Of a stretch of DNA of 64,000 nucleotides, positions 17,386 to 26,413 are shown piece after piece. Position numbers and translations under genes: made by a program. Below the pieces are notes generated by a model. The model was not told where the DNA came from. It saw nothing but the letters and a program-made list of their open reading frames with translations, and searched no databases. Position 1 is the stretch's first letter. Each line of letters starts with the position of its first letter. This DNA is from JBGTCD01 sp041749015 (GTDB taxonomy: Bacteria; Bacteroidota; Bacteroidia; Cytophagales; Cyclobacteriaceae). The stretch spans positions 20,015-84,014 of the forward strand of contig JBGTCD010000124.1 of assembly GCA_041749015.1 (NCBI GenBank), written 5' to 3'.

Positions 17386-19308
17386 TTACTTGATTAAAAA
17401 CTCTATCCTGCGGTTCAAAATACGGCCTTCTTCAGTGTCATTAGGATATTTTGGGCGGGTGAGTCCATAGCCCTTAAAAGTTAATCTGTCTGGGGCGATA
17501 TTTCGTGATATTAAGTAATTGTAAACAGATTTTGCCCTGTTGAGGGAGAGCTCCATATTATACTGAGGGCTTCCGGTATTATCGGTGTGGCCACTGATCT
17601 CTATATTGATCTGTGGATTTTGCTCTAAAAAACGCTTGATTTTATTAATTTCTGTAATGGACTTCTCCTGTAGGGCATAGCTGTCAAAGTCAAAGAAAAT
17701 ATTTTTAAGCACGGTGGTGGCACCTGAGGCGGCTTTTTTTAGAAATACATCAATTTCTACAGCATCATAGTCATCATAGTCTTTTAAATTAAATGAAAGG
17801 CTATGAAACAAATAGCCAGTGCGGCTCACATATAAGGCATACTCACTACCCTCAGTAAGGACCATAAGGTAATCACCGGTAACTGAGTCAGATCGAACCT
17901 GTGATACGAGTGCTTCCGATTCCAGATCATATAGCTCCACCAATGCGGCCAGGGGCTCCTTGGTAGCTTCTTCATATACCCTTCCTCTTACATAGTTGCT
18001 GCGATAGGCAACCTGCATGGCCTCTGGTACATCAAATTCATAGATTCTGCCTTTGAAGTCGCCATCTGGTCCTAAGGATTCATTGACGTAGTAGCCCTGG
18101 AGGCCATCAGCAGTAATGAAAAGGGAAAGCTGGTCATCCCCATTATTGACCGGTGCCCCGAGATTCTGCGGATCACCCCAGGTGCCTTCAGGTTGTCGTT
18201 CCAGGTAGAAGATGTCATAGCCACCAAATCCAGGCCAGCCATTCGATGCAAAATATAAGGTGCGGCCATTGGCATGGATAAAGGGAGATACCTCATCCCA
18301 GGGGGTATTGACCCGTGAGCCCATATTTTCAGGCTTGGTCCATTGATTCTTATCATCAAGGCTGGTCACATAGATATCGGAGTTGCCATAGCCTCCTTCT
18401 CTATCCGAAACAAAATACAAGGTGCGCCCGTCAGCAGATAATGAAGGCTGGGATTCCCAGGCTTTGGTATTGACAGTGGGACCTAGATTTTCGGGCTCCG
18501 ACCACACCTCCCCCACCTTGTAGCTGATGTACAAATCACAGCTCCCATAACCCTGGCGGCCAAAGCATGAGGTAAAGATCAGGGTGCGCCCATCGGCAGC
18601 AATGGTACAGGTCCCTTCATTATGGCGGGTATTGATATTGTCTGAAATGGATTCGGGTGGACCCCAGGTCCCGTCGGGCTGCCGGTGGGTGACGACCAGG
18701 TCTTCATCAAACTCAGGTTTCCTGCCTTTACGGCGGGTATAGATGAGTTGAGATTGGTCGGCAGTTAATACTGGAAAATATTGCATGGCAAACTGATTGA
18801 CCACATCGCTCAAAGGCCTGGGGTTAAAAGCTTCGGCAGTGGCCAAATTCTCAATCGCAAATTCTGCAGACTCCAATAGATTACGTGCCCTGGATTCCAT
18901 GCCCCGCATAGGCATCCGGCCCTTCAGGAAGATTTGCAGATTTTCCCGGGCCTTTTCATAAGCCTCTATCCTGACCTGCACTTCGGCCAGCTCGAGGTAG
19001 ATTTCCCGGAAGTCATTGGGGTTTTGCTTATGGTCTAATGCGCAGAGGTAAGCAGCTTCGGCTTCCTTATACCGCTTCATGCCCTGGTAGGTGCGGCCTA
19101 AGAGGATGTGCGCCTCTACAAATTTGCCATCACGCTTAATGGCCTGAAGGAGTAACTCCTCTGCCTGGGGGTACTGCCTTCTTACCCAAAAATTATCTGC
19201 CTCAGTAAATAAGGCGATGGCACGCTTATTATTAGAACTCAGTTTTCTTTGTGAATGAGCCTCCTGAACCAGAAGTAAAATAATCCCTATATATATAAGG
19301 TGTCGCAT
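17386..19308 (-). CDS. PorE-like TPR / WD40-like / OmpA-domain protein
   Basis: A 640-residue envelope protein. In order: signal peptide (cleavage near AHS-Q20), TPR-type helices (~28-160), WD40-like PD40 propeller repeats (~180-420; DGRTLIFTS, DGRTLYFVS, NGRTLYFAS), a carboxypeptidase-regulatory-like domain (~440-520), and an OmpA C-terminal peptidoglycan-binding domain (~535-640; IFFDFDSYAL, SGHTDNTGS, NRAKSVYNYL). This is the domain order of Porphyromonas gingivalis PorE, which anchors the T9SS to peptidoglycan. Many paralogues share it, so orthology is not proven and I assign no symbol. It is the last gene of a tight operon with queE, folD and lepA (9 bp after queE). Confidence 0.82.
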   Translation of the reverse strand: MRHLIYIGIILLLVQEAHSQRKLSSNNKRAIALFTEADNFWVRRQYPQAEELLLQAIKRDGKFVEAHILLGRTYQGMKRYKEAEAAYLCALDHKQNPNDFREIYLELAEVQVRIEAYEKARENLQIFLKGRMPMRGMESRARNLLESAEFAIENLATAEAFNPRPLSDVVNQFAMQYFPVLTADQSQLIYTRRKGRKPEFDEDLVVTHRQPDGTWGPPESISDNINTRHNEGTCTIAADGRTLIFTSCFGRQGYGSCDLYISYKVGEVWSEPENLGPTVNTKAWESQPSLSADGRTLYFVSDREGGYGNSDIYVTSLDDKNQWTKPENMGSRVNTPWDEVSPFIHANGRTLYFASNGWPGFGGYDIFYLERQPEGTWGDPQNLGAPVNNGDDQLSLFITADGLQGYYVNESLGPDGDFKGRIYEFDVPEAMQVAYRSNYVRGRVYEEATKEPLAALVELYDLESEALVSQVRSDSVTGDYLMVLTEGSEYALYVSRTGYLFHSLSFNLKDYDDYDAVEIDVFLKKAASGATTVLKNIFFDFDSYALQEKSITEINKIKRFLEQNPQINIEISGHTDNTGSPQYNMELSLNRAKSVYNYLISRNIAPDRLTFKGYGLTRPKYPNDTEEGRILNRRIEFLIK

Positions 19309-19317
19309 GATAGGCAG

Positions 19318-19941
19318 TTACGGAATATCCATAAACTTATGCACTTGTAACGAAATTTCCCATTTTGGATTTTGTTTTACATATTCAATCACCTTTGGGG
19401 TCATGGTATTTCGTCGGTCCCATTCGGGTTGTAGGTACAATTTGCAGTGCTTTGAGACCTTTGAAGCGTATTGCTCAGCAAAATCAAAATCGGAAGGATG
19501 GTAGATGATCACCTTGAGTTCATCTGCTGAAGAACAAAAATTTTCATCTGGTGCTTTGAATTTTTTCGGAGAAAAGCATATCCAATCCCAGGTACCGGTG
19601 AGGGGGTGTGCGCCTGAGGTCTCCACATGAGTAGAAAATCCGGCCGTTTTTAGAGACTCGGTGAGATAAGAAAGGTCATACATCAGGGGTTCGCCTCCGG
19701 TGATCACTGCTATCCTGGAGGGGAAGGCATTTGCCGCCTTCACTATTTCCGGCACGGCCACTTCAGGGTATTGCCCTGCATCCCAGGAATCCTTAACGTC
19801 ACACCATACGCAGCCTACATCGCAGCCTGCCAGCCGAATAAAGTAAGCGGCTTTACCCTGGTGGTAGCCCTCCCCCTGGATGGTATAGAAAGCTTCCATT
19901 AAAGGAAGGTGTGATACTATTTTTTTTGTTATTGCACTCAT
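19318..19941 (-). CDS. queE: 7-carboxy-7-deazaguanine synthase (QueE)
   Basis: A radical-SAM enzyme converting 6-carboxy-tetrahydropterin to 7-carboxy-7-deazaguanine in queuosine precursor synthesis. The start at ATG 19941 gives 207 residues; an upstream TTG is less likely. The cluster-binding cysteines are Cys40, Cys44 and Cys47 (GCDVGCVWCD, CxxxCxxC). EAFYTIQGEG near the N-terminus and TGGEPLMYD are the usual QueE motifs. It begins 2 bp after the folD stop and ends 9 bp before the PorE-like gene. A second queuosine gene, queA, is elsewhere in the window. Confidence 0.93.
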   Translation of the reverse strand: MSAITKKIVSHLPLMEAFYTIQGEGYHQGKAAYFIRLAGCDVGCVWCDVKDSWDAGQYPEVAVPEIVKAANAFPSRIAVITGGEPLMYDLSYLTESLKTAGFSTHVETSGAHPLTGTWDWICFSPKKFKAPDENFCSSADELKVIIYHPSDFDFAEQYASKVSKHCKLYLQPEWDRRNTMTPKVIEYVKQNPKWEISLQVHKFMDIP

Positions 19942-19943
19942 GA

Positions 19944-20837
19944 TCAATGCTGCAATTTTGCAGCCTTGAGGGTATTCATCAATAAAGAGGCAATGGTCAT
20001 CGGGCCCACCCCGCCGGGAACCGGTGAAATATAGGAGGCTTTGGTGGCTACCTCATCAAATGCCACATCGCCCTTCAAAACAAAACCACGGGGGTGGTTC
20101 GGGTCATCCACTCTGGTAGTGCCGACATCAACGATCACAGCCCCTTCTTTTACCATGTCCTTCTTAATAAAGCCGGGTATGCCCACCGCAACAACCAGAA
20201 TATCTGCTCTGCTAGTGAATTCCTTAAGATTCTTGGTAAATCGGTGACAAAGGGTCACCGTGGCATCACCTGGTCTTGCCAGTAAAATGCTCATAGGGCT
20301 GCCTACAATATGGGACCTTCCCACCACTACGGCATGCTTGCCTTTAGTTTGGATTTTATATCTTTTGAGAAGCTCCATCACCCCCTGTGGTGTAGCCGGC
20401 AAAAATCCTGAGTTTTTACGATTGATCTTTCCGAAGTTGGCTGCAGTAAACCCATCCACATCTTTGTTTGGATTAATAGCTTCTGTAATCTTTTCTGACC
20501 TAATATGGTCAGGAAGGGGCAACTGCACGATCAGACCATCGATGTCTGGATTGTTGTTGATGCTTTGGATTTTATCCAAAAGTGCCTCCTCCGAAATGCT
20601 AGAATCTAAATTGATCACCGAAGAAGTGAATCCTACTTCCCGGCAAGCCTTTTCTTTTCCCCCTACGTATGTATGACTTGCGCCGTCTTTGCCGAGCAGG
20701 ATCACAGCAAGATGCGGGGGCCTGTGGCCTGCCGCCACCATGGCTTTTACTGACTCAGAAATTTCATTTTTGATTTCGGTGGCAACCTTTTTGCCATCCA
20801 GGATCCGGGTGTTTTGTATGGTGTCTTGTTCCTTCAT
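19944..20837 (-). CDS. folD: Bifunctional methylenetetrahydrofolate dehydrogenase/cyclohydrolase
   Basis: FolD interconverts 5,10-methylene-THF and 10-formyl-THF in cytoplasmic one-carbon metabolism. The 297 residues show the catalytic Tyr57 and Lys61 (SHTYVGGKEKAC), the Rossmann-fold loop VVGRSHIVGSPMS, and the C-terminal signature PVPGGVGPMT. It starts 5 bp downstream of lepA and ends 2 bp before queE, so the three are almost certainly co-transcribed. Confidence 0.97.
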   Translation of the reverse strand: MKEQDTIQNTRILDGKKVATEIKNEISESVKAMVAAGHRPPHLAVILLGKDGASHTYVGGKEKACREVGFTSSVINLDSSISEEALLDKIQSINNNPDIDGLIVQLPLPDHIRSEKITEAINPNKDVDGFTAANFGKINRKNSGFLPATPQGVMELLKRYKIQTKGKHAVVVGRSHIVGSPMSILLARPGDATVTLCHRFTKNLKEFTSRADILVVAVGIPGFIKKDMVKEGAVIVDVGTTRVDDPNHPRGFVLKGDVAFDEVATKASYISPVPGGVGPMTIASLLMNTLKAAKLQH

Positions 20838-20842
20838 ATCTA

Positions 20843-22639
20843 TTAACTATCCAGCTTGAGTACAGCCATAAAGGCCTCCTGTGGTATTTCTACGTTGCCA
20901 ACCTGACGCATTCGTTTTTTACCCTTCTTTTGCTTCTCCAAAAGTTTACGCTTACGGCTAATATCACCGCCATAGCATTTGGCAAGCACATTTTTTCGCA
21001 AAGCCTTGACAGACTCACGGGCGATAATTTTGGTGCCGATGGATGCCTGAATGGCAATTTCAAACATTTGTCTGGGCAAGAGCTCTTTGAGTTTTTCACA
21101 AAGCCTTTTACCCCATTCATAGGCTTTCTCCCTGTGAACAATGGCTGAGAGGGCATCCACCTTTTCACCATTGAGCATGATGTCAAGCTTGACCATATTG
21201 GAAGTTCTGTATCCTATTAGTTCATAATCAAGCGAGGCATACCCACGGGAAATGGTTTTGAGTTTATCAAAAAAGTCAAAAACAATTTCTGCCAGTGGTA
21301 GTTCAAAGCTCAGTTCCACTCGATCGGAAGTCAGGTACACCTGATTTTTTATCTCGCCACGCTTGTCGATGCAGAGGCTAATTATCCCACCGATATACTG
21401 GGATTTACTAATAATTTGTGCCCGAATAAAAGGCTCCTCGATATGGCTGATCGTGTTGGGCTCAGGCATCTCGGAAGGGGCGTTTATCTTAGAAAGGCTA
21501 CCATCAGTATTGATGGCATGGAATTGCACGGAGGGCACGGTGGTGATCACCGTCATGTCAAACTCCCGCTCCAGGCGTTCCTGTATGATCTCCATGTGGA
21601 GCATTCCCAGAAATCCGCATCTGAACCCAAACCCAAGGGCTGCTGAAGTCTCCGGCTCCCATACCAGGGAAGCATCATTGAGCTGCAATTTTTCCATGCT
21701 GGCCCTAAGCTCCTCATAATCGCTGGTTTCCACTGGGTAGATCCCTGCGAATACCATGGGCTTCACATCTTCAAAGCCCTTGATGGCCTGAGGACAGGGT
21801 CGGTCAACATGGGTTATGGTATCCCCAACTTTTACTTCTTTGGCTATTTTAATTCCGGAAATGAGGTACCCCACATTACCAGCAGCAATGGCTTGCTTAG
21901 GTACCTGCTGTATTTTTAAAATGCCGATTTCATCAGCATCATAGGTTTTGCCGGTATTGATAAATTTTACCTTATCACCTTTGCGAATAGTTCCTTTAAA
22001 TACCCTGAAGTAAACCTCAATACCTCTGAAGGAATTGAACATTGAATCAAATATCATGGCCTGAAGGGGTGCCTCCTCATCACCTTCAGGTGCCGGTACC
22101 CGGTCAATGATCGCTTTGAGGATGGCGTCAATGCCGATGCCTTCCTTGCCACTGGCATGGATCACATCATCAAGTTTGCATCCAATCAGATCCACTATTT
22201 GGTCTGCTACCTCCTCAGGCATGGCGCCGGGAAGATCGATTTTGTTAAGTACCGGAATAATCTCCAGATCGTGCTCCAATGCCAAATACAGGTTGGAGAT
22301 CGTCTGAGCCTGGATGCCCTGAGAGGCATCTACGATCAGGAGCGCGCCTTCACAGGCTGCAATGGAACGGGATACTTCATAAGAAAAATCCACATGGCCC
22401 GGGGTATCGATCAGATTAAGGACATAATCCTGCCCTTCAAACTTGTAATCCATTTGCACGGCATGGCTCTTAATGGTAATGCCCCGCTCCCGCTCCAGGT
22501 CCATACTGTCGAGCAGTTGCTCCTTCATATCGCGGCCAGTGACCGTATGGGTAAATTCCAAAAGCCGATCAGCCAGGGTACTTTTGCCGTGGTCGATATG
22601 GGCAATTATGCAGAAATTCCTAATGTTCTTTGATTTCAT
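20843..22639 (-). CDS. lepA: Elongation factor 4 (LepA)
   Basis: A 598-residue translational GTPase that remodels stalled ribosomes and assists initiation. G1 is AHIDHGKS at 13-20, G2 region ERGITIKSH, G3 DTPGHVDF, G4 NKIDLP. The LepA-specific C-terminal domain ends RMRQVGNVEIPQEAF. It is the first gene of the lepA-folD-queE-PorE-like operon. A TAATTTTG match to the -7 element occurs at 22650-22657, which would leave only a very short leader; I regard it as tentative. Confidence 0.98.
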   Translation of the reverse strand: MKSKNIRNFCIIAHIDHGKSTLADRLLEFTHTVTGRDMKEQLLDSMDLERERGITIKSHAVQMDYKFEGQDYVLNLIDTPGHVDFSYEVSRSIAACEGALLIVDASQGIQAQTISNLYLALEHDLEIIPVLNKIDLPGAMPEEVADQIVDLIGCKLDDVIHASGKEGIGIDAILKAIIDRVPAPEGDEEAPLQAMIFDSMFNSFRGIEVYFRVFKGTIRKGDKVKFINTGKTYDADEIGILKIQQVPKQAIAAGNVGYLISGIKIAKEVKVGDTITHVDRPCPQAIKGFEDVKPMVFAGIYPVETSDYEELRASMEKLQLNDASLVWEPETSAALGFGFRCGFLGMLHMEIIQERLEREFDMTVITTVPSVQFHAINTDGSLSKINAPSEMPEPNTISHIEEPFIRAQIISKSQYIGGIISLCIDKRGEIKNQVYLTSDRVELSFELPLAEIVFDFFDKLKTISRGYASLDYELIGYRTSNMVKLDIMLNGEKVDALSAIVHREKAYEWGKRLCEKLKELLPRQMFEIAIQASIGTKIIARESVKALRKNVLAKCYGGDISRKRKLLEKQKKGKKRMRQVGNVEIPQEAFMAVLKLDS

Positions 22640-22708
22640 AAACTTGCCGCAAAATTAGCTATAATTTAGACGTGAAAATAGCTTATTGGCAAGATTTGAT
22701 ATCGGGAC

Positions 22709-23998
22709 TTATTTGCCTTGCGGTGATTTATATACTTTGCCCCAACGCATTACAAATTCCACGTATTCCATGTTTTTGATGTCGACAATGGGATTGCTTT
22801 TTACAGCCACTATATCGGCATATTTGCCCTTTTCTATAGAGCCCGCCTCATCTTGTATCCTGAGTACTTCGGCAGCTTTGATGGTGGCTGATTGAATGGC
22901 CGCCATCGGGGGCATACCGGCTTCTACCATATACATGAACTCTCTCCAGTTCTCGCCATGAGGAAACACCCCGGCATCAGTGCCAAAGGCAATTTTCACC
23001 CCTCTGCGATAGGCTTTCCCGAAGGTTTCCTGGATCATGGGGCCGATCTCAAGTGCTTTAGGCACAACAATTTTTGGATAGTAACCGGCAATTTTAGCGT
23101 ATTCAGCCACTGATCTTCCGGCCGTGATGGTTGGCACGTACCAAGTACCATTTTCAATCATCAAATCCATGACCTCCTCCGTCATTTTAGTGCCATGTTC
23201 AATGGTTGTGATCCCTGCCAACACTGCTCTTTTCATCCCTTCTGCCCCATGAGCATGGGCAGCAGTGATCAACCCGTAATCATTTGCCGTTTGCACAATA
23301 GCATCTACCTCATCCTGAAAAAACTGAGGACCCTGACCATCTTTTGCCACACTCAAAACCCCGCCCGTCACCGTAATTTTGATATTATCAGCACCATCTT
23401 TGTACCGCTGTCTTACAGCCTGGCGCGCCTCATGGGGACCATTTACCACGCCTTCACGGGGATTAGGATTTCCCATCAAATCATCCCTGTAGGAGTTGGT
23501 AGGATCGGCATGGCCTCCGGTAGTGCCAATGGCCGTGCCACAGGAAAAAATTCTAGGCCCTTCCACAAGGCCTGAATTCACTGCATTTCTCAGGGCGGTA
23601 TTCACCCCTGTACCTCCCAGATCCCTCACGGTAGTAAAGCCGGCATAGAGGGTTTTCCTGGCAAAAACTGCGGCTTCAAAAGCAACATCAGCAGAATTCT
23701 GAGTAAATCGTCTGATGTACTCGTCTTTGGAAGTCTCACCCTCCAGGTGTACGTGCAAATCGATCAGCCCGGGCATCACGGTGTAGCCTTTGAGGTCAAT
23801 GACTTCATCCCCGCCGCCCGGCTTGGTATATCCGGTTTCCACAGCAGTGATCCGCTCCCCTTCTACTACCACGGTTGTCTCCTTGATTTGCCGGCCTTCC
23901 ACCACATCAATCAGAGTACCACAATGGATCAATACGCGTTGGGCAGATACATCTGCAAACAGCATCAGAACCAGAATTAAAAAGATAAATTTTTTCAT
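22709..23998 (-). CDS. Secreted amidohydrolase (imidazolonepropionase-like)
   Basis: A metal-dependent amidohydrolase of 429 residues with a cleavable signal peptide (MKKFIFLILVLMLFADVSAQ), so it acts in the periplasm or outside. Metal-site features are His82 and His84 (LIDLHVHLE), a probable carboxylated Lys in DNIKITVTGG, AHAHG, TIEHGT, and the Asp of FGTDAGVFPHG. Close relatives are annotated as Xaa-Pro/Xaa-Arg dipeptidases or imidazolonepropionase-like proteins, so a dipeptidase-like role is the best guess. It begins 18 bp after the methyltransferase stop, suggesting co-transcription. Confidence 0.85.
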   Translation of the reverse strand: MKKFIFLILVLMLFADVSAQRVLIHCGTLIDVVEGRQIKETTVVVEGERITAVETGYTKPGGGDEVIDLKGYTVMPGLIDLHVHLEGETSKDEYIRRFTQNSADVAFEAAVFARKTLYAGFTTVRDLGGTGVNTALRNAVNSGLVEGPRIFSCGTAIGTTGGHADPTNSYRDDLMGNPNPREGVVNGPHEARQAVRQRYKDGADNIKITVTGGVLSVAKDGQGPQFFQDEVDAIVQTANDYGLITAAHAHGAEGMKRAVLAGITTIEHGTKMTEEVMDLMIENGTWYVPTITAGRSVAEYAKIAGYYPKIVVPKALEIGPMIQETFGKAYRRGVKIAFGTDAGVFPHGENWREFMYMVEAGMPPMAAIQSATIKAAEVLRIQDEAGSIEKGKYADIVAVKSNPIVDIKNMEYVEFVMRWGKVYKSPQGK

Positions 23999-24016
23999 GG
24001 TAATAAATTTAAGGTT

Positions 24017-24751
24017 TTAATTTTCTTCTGCCAATCGCAACCGGCATAGGTAATGCCCTGAGGCGTCCTGGTAGATGACCTGGAAATCATAGCCACAGGA
24101 CTCACAAATGGGCTTCAAAGTATCCTGGTCAATATATAACCAATTGAACCAGTTTCCAATCCGCCCATCATATTCATACCGATAGGAAATCTCCCCATAG
24201 TATCGGTCTTCAGGCTTAGGTACCTCCTGGTACAAATAACCAATATCACTGGAATCCATCAGTATCTGCCCACCGGGGCATAAAAGCTGCTTAAAATGAT
24301 TCAAAAAACCAGGAAGTTGCGAAATGGTGCCTGCAATTCCAATGCCGTTCATCATCAGCAATAAGGTATCATAGGAGCCCTTATCAAAATCTAGAATATT
24401 GGAATTTACCACCTTCCTTACCCCTCTTGTCTGCATGACTTCGATTGATTTTTCGGAAATTTCTATGGCTTCGACCTCCAGGCCCTGGTCTTGCAAAATA
24501 AGCGAATGGGCCCCCGCGCCTGCTCCAATATCCAGCACCCGCCCTGTGCAAAGTGCCATGGCAAACCGCTCCAGGTCAGGCAATTGGTTATAATTTCTAA
24601 AAAAGTGCTGCAAGGGCATCTCCTCAGCACTGCCATATTGATTATGAAGCTTAAGTCTGGACCGGGCCTTTTTAATAAAAAAATCATACAGAGCCTTGCC
24701 CTGAATATCCTCTACTAATTCAACTTCTTTTTGCGTACCCTTCACATCCAA
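24017..24751 (-). CDS. Class I SAM-dependent methyltransferase
   Basis: A 244-residue cytoplasmic methyltransferase. The SAM-binding motif I is VLDIGAGAGAHSL (~92-104), with acidic motif II at VEAIEIS and LLLMMNGIGIAG as the motif IV region. The C-terminus ends with YDFQVIYQDASGHYLCRLRL, a beta-strand pair typical of small-molecule methyltransferases. The substrate is not identifiable. It is divergent from the AcpH-like gene and lies 18 bp upstream of the amidohydrolase. Confidence 0.8.
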   Translation of the reverse strand: MDVKGTQKEVELVEDIQGKALYDFFIKKARSRLKLHNQYGSAEEMPLQHFFRNYNQLPDLERFAMALCTGRVLDIGAGAGAHSLILQDQGLEVEAIEISEKSIEVMQTRGVRKVVNSNILDFDKGSYDTLLLMMNGIGIAGTISQLPGFLNHFKQLLCPGGQILMDSSDIGYLYQEVPKPEDRYYGEISYRYEYDGRIGNWFNWLYIDQDTLKPICESCGYDFQVIYQDASGHYLCRLRLAEEN

Positions 24752-24830
24752 ATCATTAAGCGGTTCATAAAATGTCTCGAAACTTTAAGTAAAAAAAGGT
24801 CATTGCCATTAAAAGTCAATATATTCCCTC

Positions 24831-25427
24831 ATGAATTTTCTGGCCCATTTGTTTTTATCAGGTAAAGACCCCTCGGTACAGGTGGGTAATTTTATGGGTG
24901 ATTTTGTCAAGGGTAGTGAGCTTAAAATGTTCCCGGAAAGAATAGTATCCGGCATCCACTTGCACCGAAAAATTGATGCCTATACCGACAGCCACCTGGT
25001 AGTAGATGCCTGCAAAAACCGCCTAAGGAAACAGTACCGGCACTATTCCGGAGTAATTGTAGATGTGTATTTTGATCATCTTCTAGCCTTGAACTGGGTC
25101 CGTTACAGTAGCTTACCCCTGGAGAATTTTGCAGAAAATGCTTATAAAAATTTAAAGGCACATGAAGCCATTCTGCCCGAAAAGATCAAGTTTTTTTTGC
25201 CGCGAATGGCGCATCAAAACTGGTTGGTCAACTACCGGGAATTCTGGGGACTGGAAAGATCTCTGGAGGGCATGGCACGAAGGGCACGTTTTAATTCCGG
25301 GATGGAACAATCGGCAAAGGAATTAAAAAAAGATTTTAAACTGTACGAAAGAGAATTCAACCAGTTCTTCCCGCAATTATTGGTGTACTGTGAGAATATT
25401 ATCAATGCAGAAACCACCGTGGAATAG
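24831..25427 (+). CDS. AcpH-like acyl carrier protein phosphodiesterase (DUF479)
   Basis: A 198-residue HD-like phosphodiesterase family protein. Relatives remove the 4'-phosphopantetheine arm from acyl carrier protein. The family pattern is clear: MNFLAHLFLSG, GNFMGDFVKG, GIHLHRKIDAYTDSH, and the metal-binding-type VDVYFDHLLALNW. It is isolated on the plus strand and converges on tsf, with a shared bidirectional terminator between. Whether it acts on ACP in this organism is inferred from the family only. Confidence 0.85.
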   Translation: MNFLAHLFLSGKDPSVQVGNFMGDFVKGSELKMFPERIVSGIHLHRKIDAYTDSHLVVDACKNRLRKQYRHYSGVIVDVYFDHLLALNWVRYSSLPLENFAENAYKNLKAHEAILPEKIKFFLPRMAHQNWLVNYREFWGLERSLEGMARRARFNSGMEQSAKELKKDFKLYEREFNQFFPQLLVYCENIINAETTVE

Positions 25428-25432
25428 ACAAA

Positions 25433-25459
25433 AAAATCCCGGATTAGGCCCGGGATTTT
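25433..25459. terminator. Bidirectional terminator between AcpH-like gene and tsf
   Basis: AAAATCCCGG (25433-25442) pairs perfectly with CCGGGATTTT (25450-25459) around a 7-base loop. A-run and T-run flanks serve both convergent genes. Confidence 0.88.
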
Positions 25460-25483
25460 TCAATATTAATAAAAGTTGTGTGC

Positions 25484-26317
25484 TTAGTCAGCTACTGAAA
25501 TTCTACGAAATTCAGCAACGGTAAGGCCTTTAGATACTGAATCCAGATATTTAGCTACAGTCAAAGAACTGTCTTTTACAAATGCCTGGTGCAGCAGAGT
25601 ATTGTCTTTAAAGAACTTTTGCAGCTTACCCTGTGCAATTTTTTCGACGATATTTTCCGGTTTCCCTTCAGCAAGTGCCTGCTCTTTTCCAATAGCAATT
25701 TCTTTCTCTATCAAATCTTTAGAAACGCCATTCTCATCTACTGCCACCGGATTCATGGCTGCAATCTGCATCCCGATATCACGGCCTGCATCAGTTACAT
25801 TAGCACCATTCACACCCTTAAGAGATACCAACACACCTAATTTGCTGCCTGCATGGATATAGGTCACTACCTGTTCGCCTTCTAACTTCACATATTCACT
25901 GATCTCTATTTTCTCACCGATTTTACCGATCATTTCAGTGATTTTTTCCTCCACAGAATGACCATCGATTTTCAGTTGGAGCAGCTCATCTTTCGAAATA
26001 GGGGTAGCTTTAAAAGCCACCTCAAGAATAGCATTGCCCAGGTCATGAAATTCCTGATTTTTACCTACAAAATCTGTCTCACAATTAAGGGCAATCAAGA
26101 TTCCGGTCTTATTATCCTGACTGGTCTTGACAAAAACTGCACCTTCTTTTGCATCACGGTCTGAACGGGATGCAGATACTTTCTGGCCTTTTTTGCGCAA
26201 TATATCGATGGCAGCATCGAAGTCTCCATTGGCTTCAACCAGGGCTTTTTTGCAATCCATCATACCTGCACCAGTCATTTGGCGCAACTTGTTTACGTCT
26301 TTTGCAGTGATCTCCAT
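25484..26317 (-). CDS. tsf: Translation elongation factor Ts
   Basis: EF-Ts, the nucleotide-exchange factor of EF-Tu; 277 residues. The N-terminal UBA-like domain has VNKLRQMTGAGMMDCKKAL (family signature) and the core has LIALNCETDFVGKN. It is the last gene of the rplM-rpsI-rpsB-tsf cluster, 96 bp after rpsB. That gap holds a hairpin with a T-run, which suggests its level may be tuned separately. Confidence 0.98.
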   Translation of the reverse strand: MEITAKDVNKLRQMTGAGMMDCKKALVEANGDFDAAIDILRKKGQKVSASRSDRDAKEGAVFVKTSQDNKTGILIALNCETDFVGKNQEFHDLGNAILEVAFKATPISKDELLQLKIDGHSVEEKITEMIGKIGEKIEISEYVKLEGEQVVTYIHAGSKLGVLVSLKGVNGANVTDAGRDIGMQIAAMNPVAVDENGVSKDLIEKEIAIGKEQALAEGKPENIVEKIAQGKLQKFFKDNTLLHQAFVKDSSLTVAKYLDSVSKGLTVAEFRRISVAD

Positions 26318-26352
26318 GTATTTCTTAAATTTTTATTTGTTCGATTTCTTTT

Positions 26353-26387
26353 AAAAAAAATGAACACCGGCCTGAGGTCGATGTTCA
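26353..26387 (-). terminator. Hairpin plus T-run between rpsB and tsf (possible attenuator)
   Basis: On the minus strand a 12-position stem begins TGAACATCGACC and closes with GGCCGGTGTTCA, with one mismatch, one wobble pair and a TCA loop. It is followed at once by eight T residues. The structure meets intrinsic-terminator criteria yet lies inside the operon, between rpsB and tsf. Confidence 0.65.
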
Positions 26388-26413
26388 AAATCTATAATAA
26401 CAATTAGATGAAT

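Noticed and set aside
22157..22633. 158-codon plus-strand frame opposite lepA
   Set aside because: It overlaps conserved lepA G-domain sequence entirely and has no family resemblance.
22650..22657. TAATTTTG as lepA promoter
   Set aside because: It would leave a leader of only a few bases and lacks a -33 TTG; mentioned under lepA but not called as a feature.
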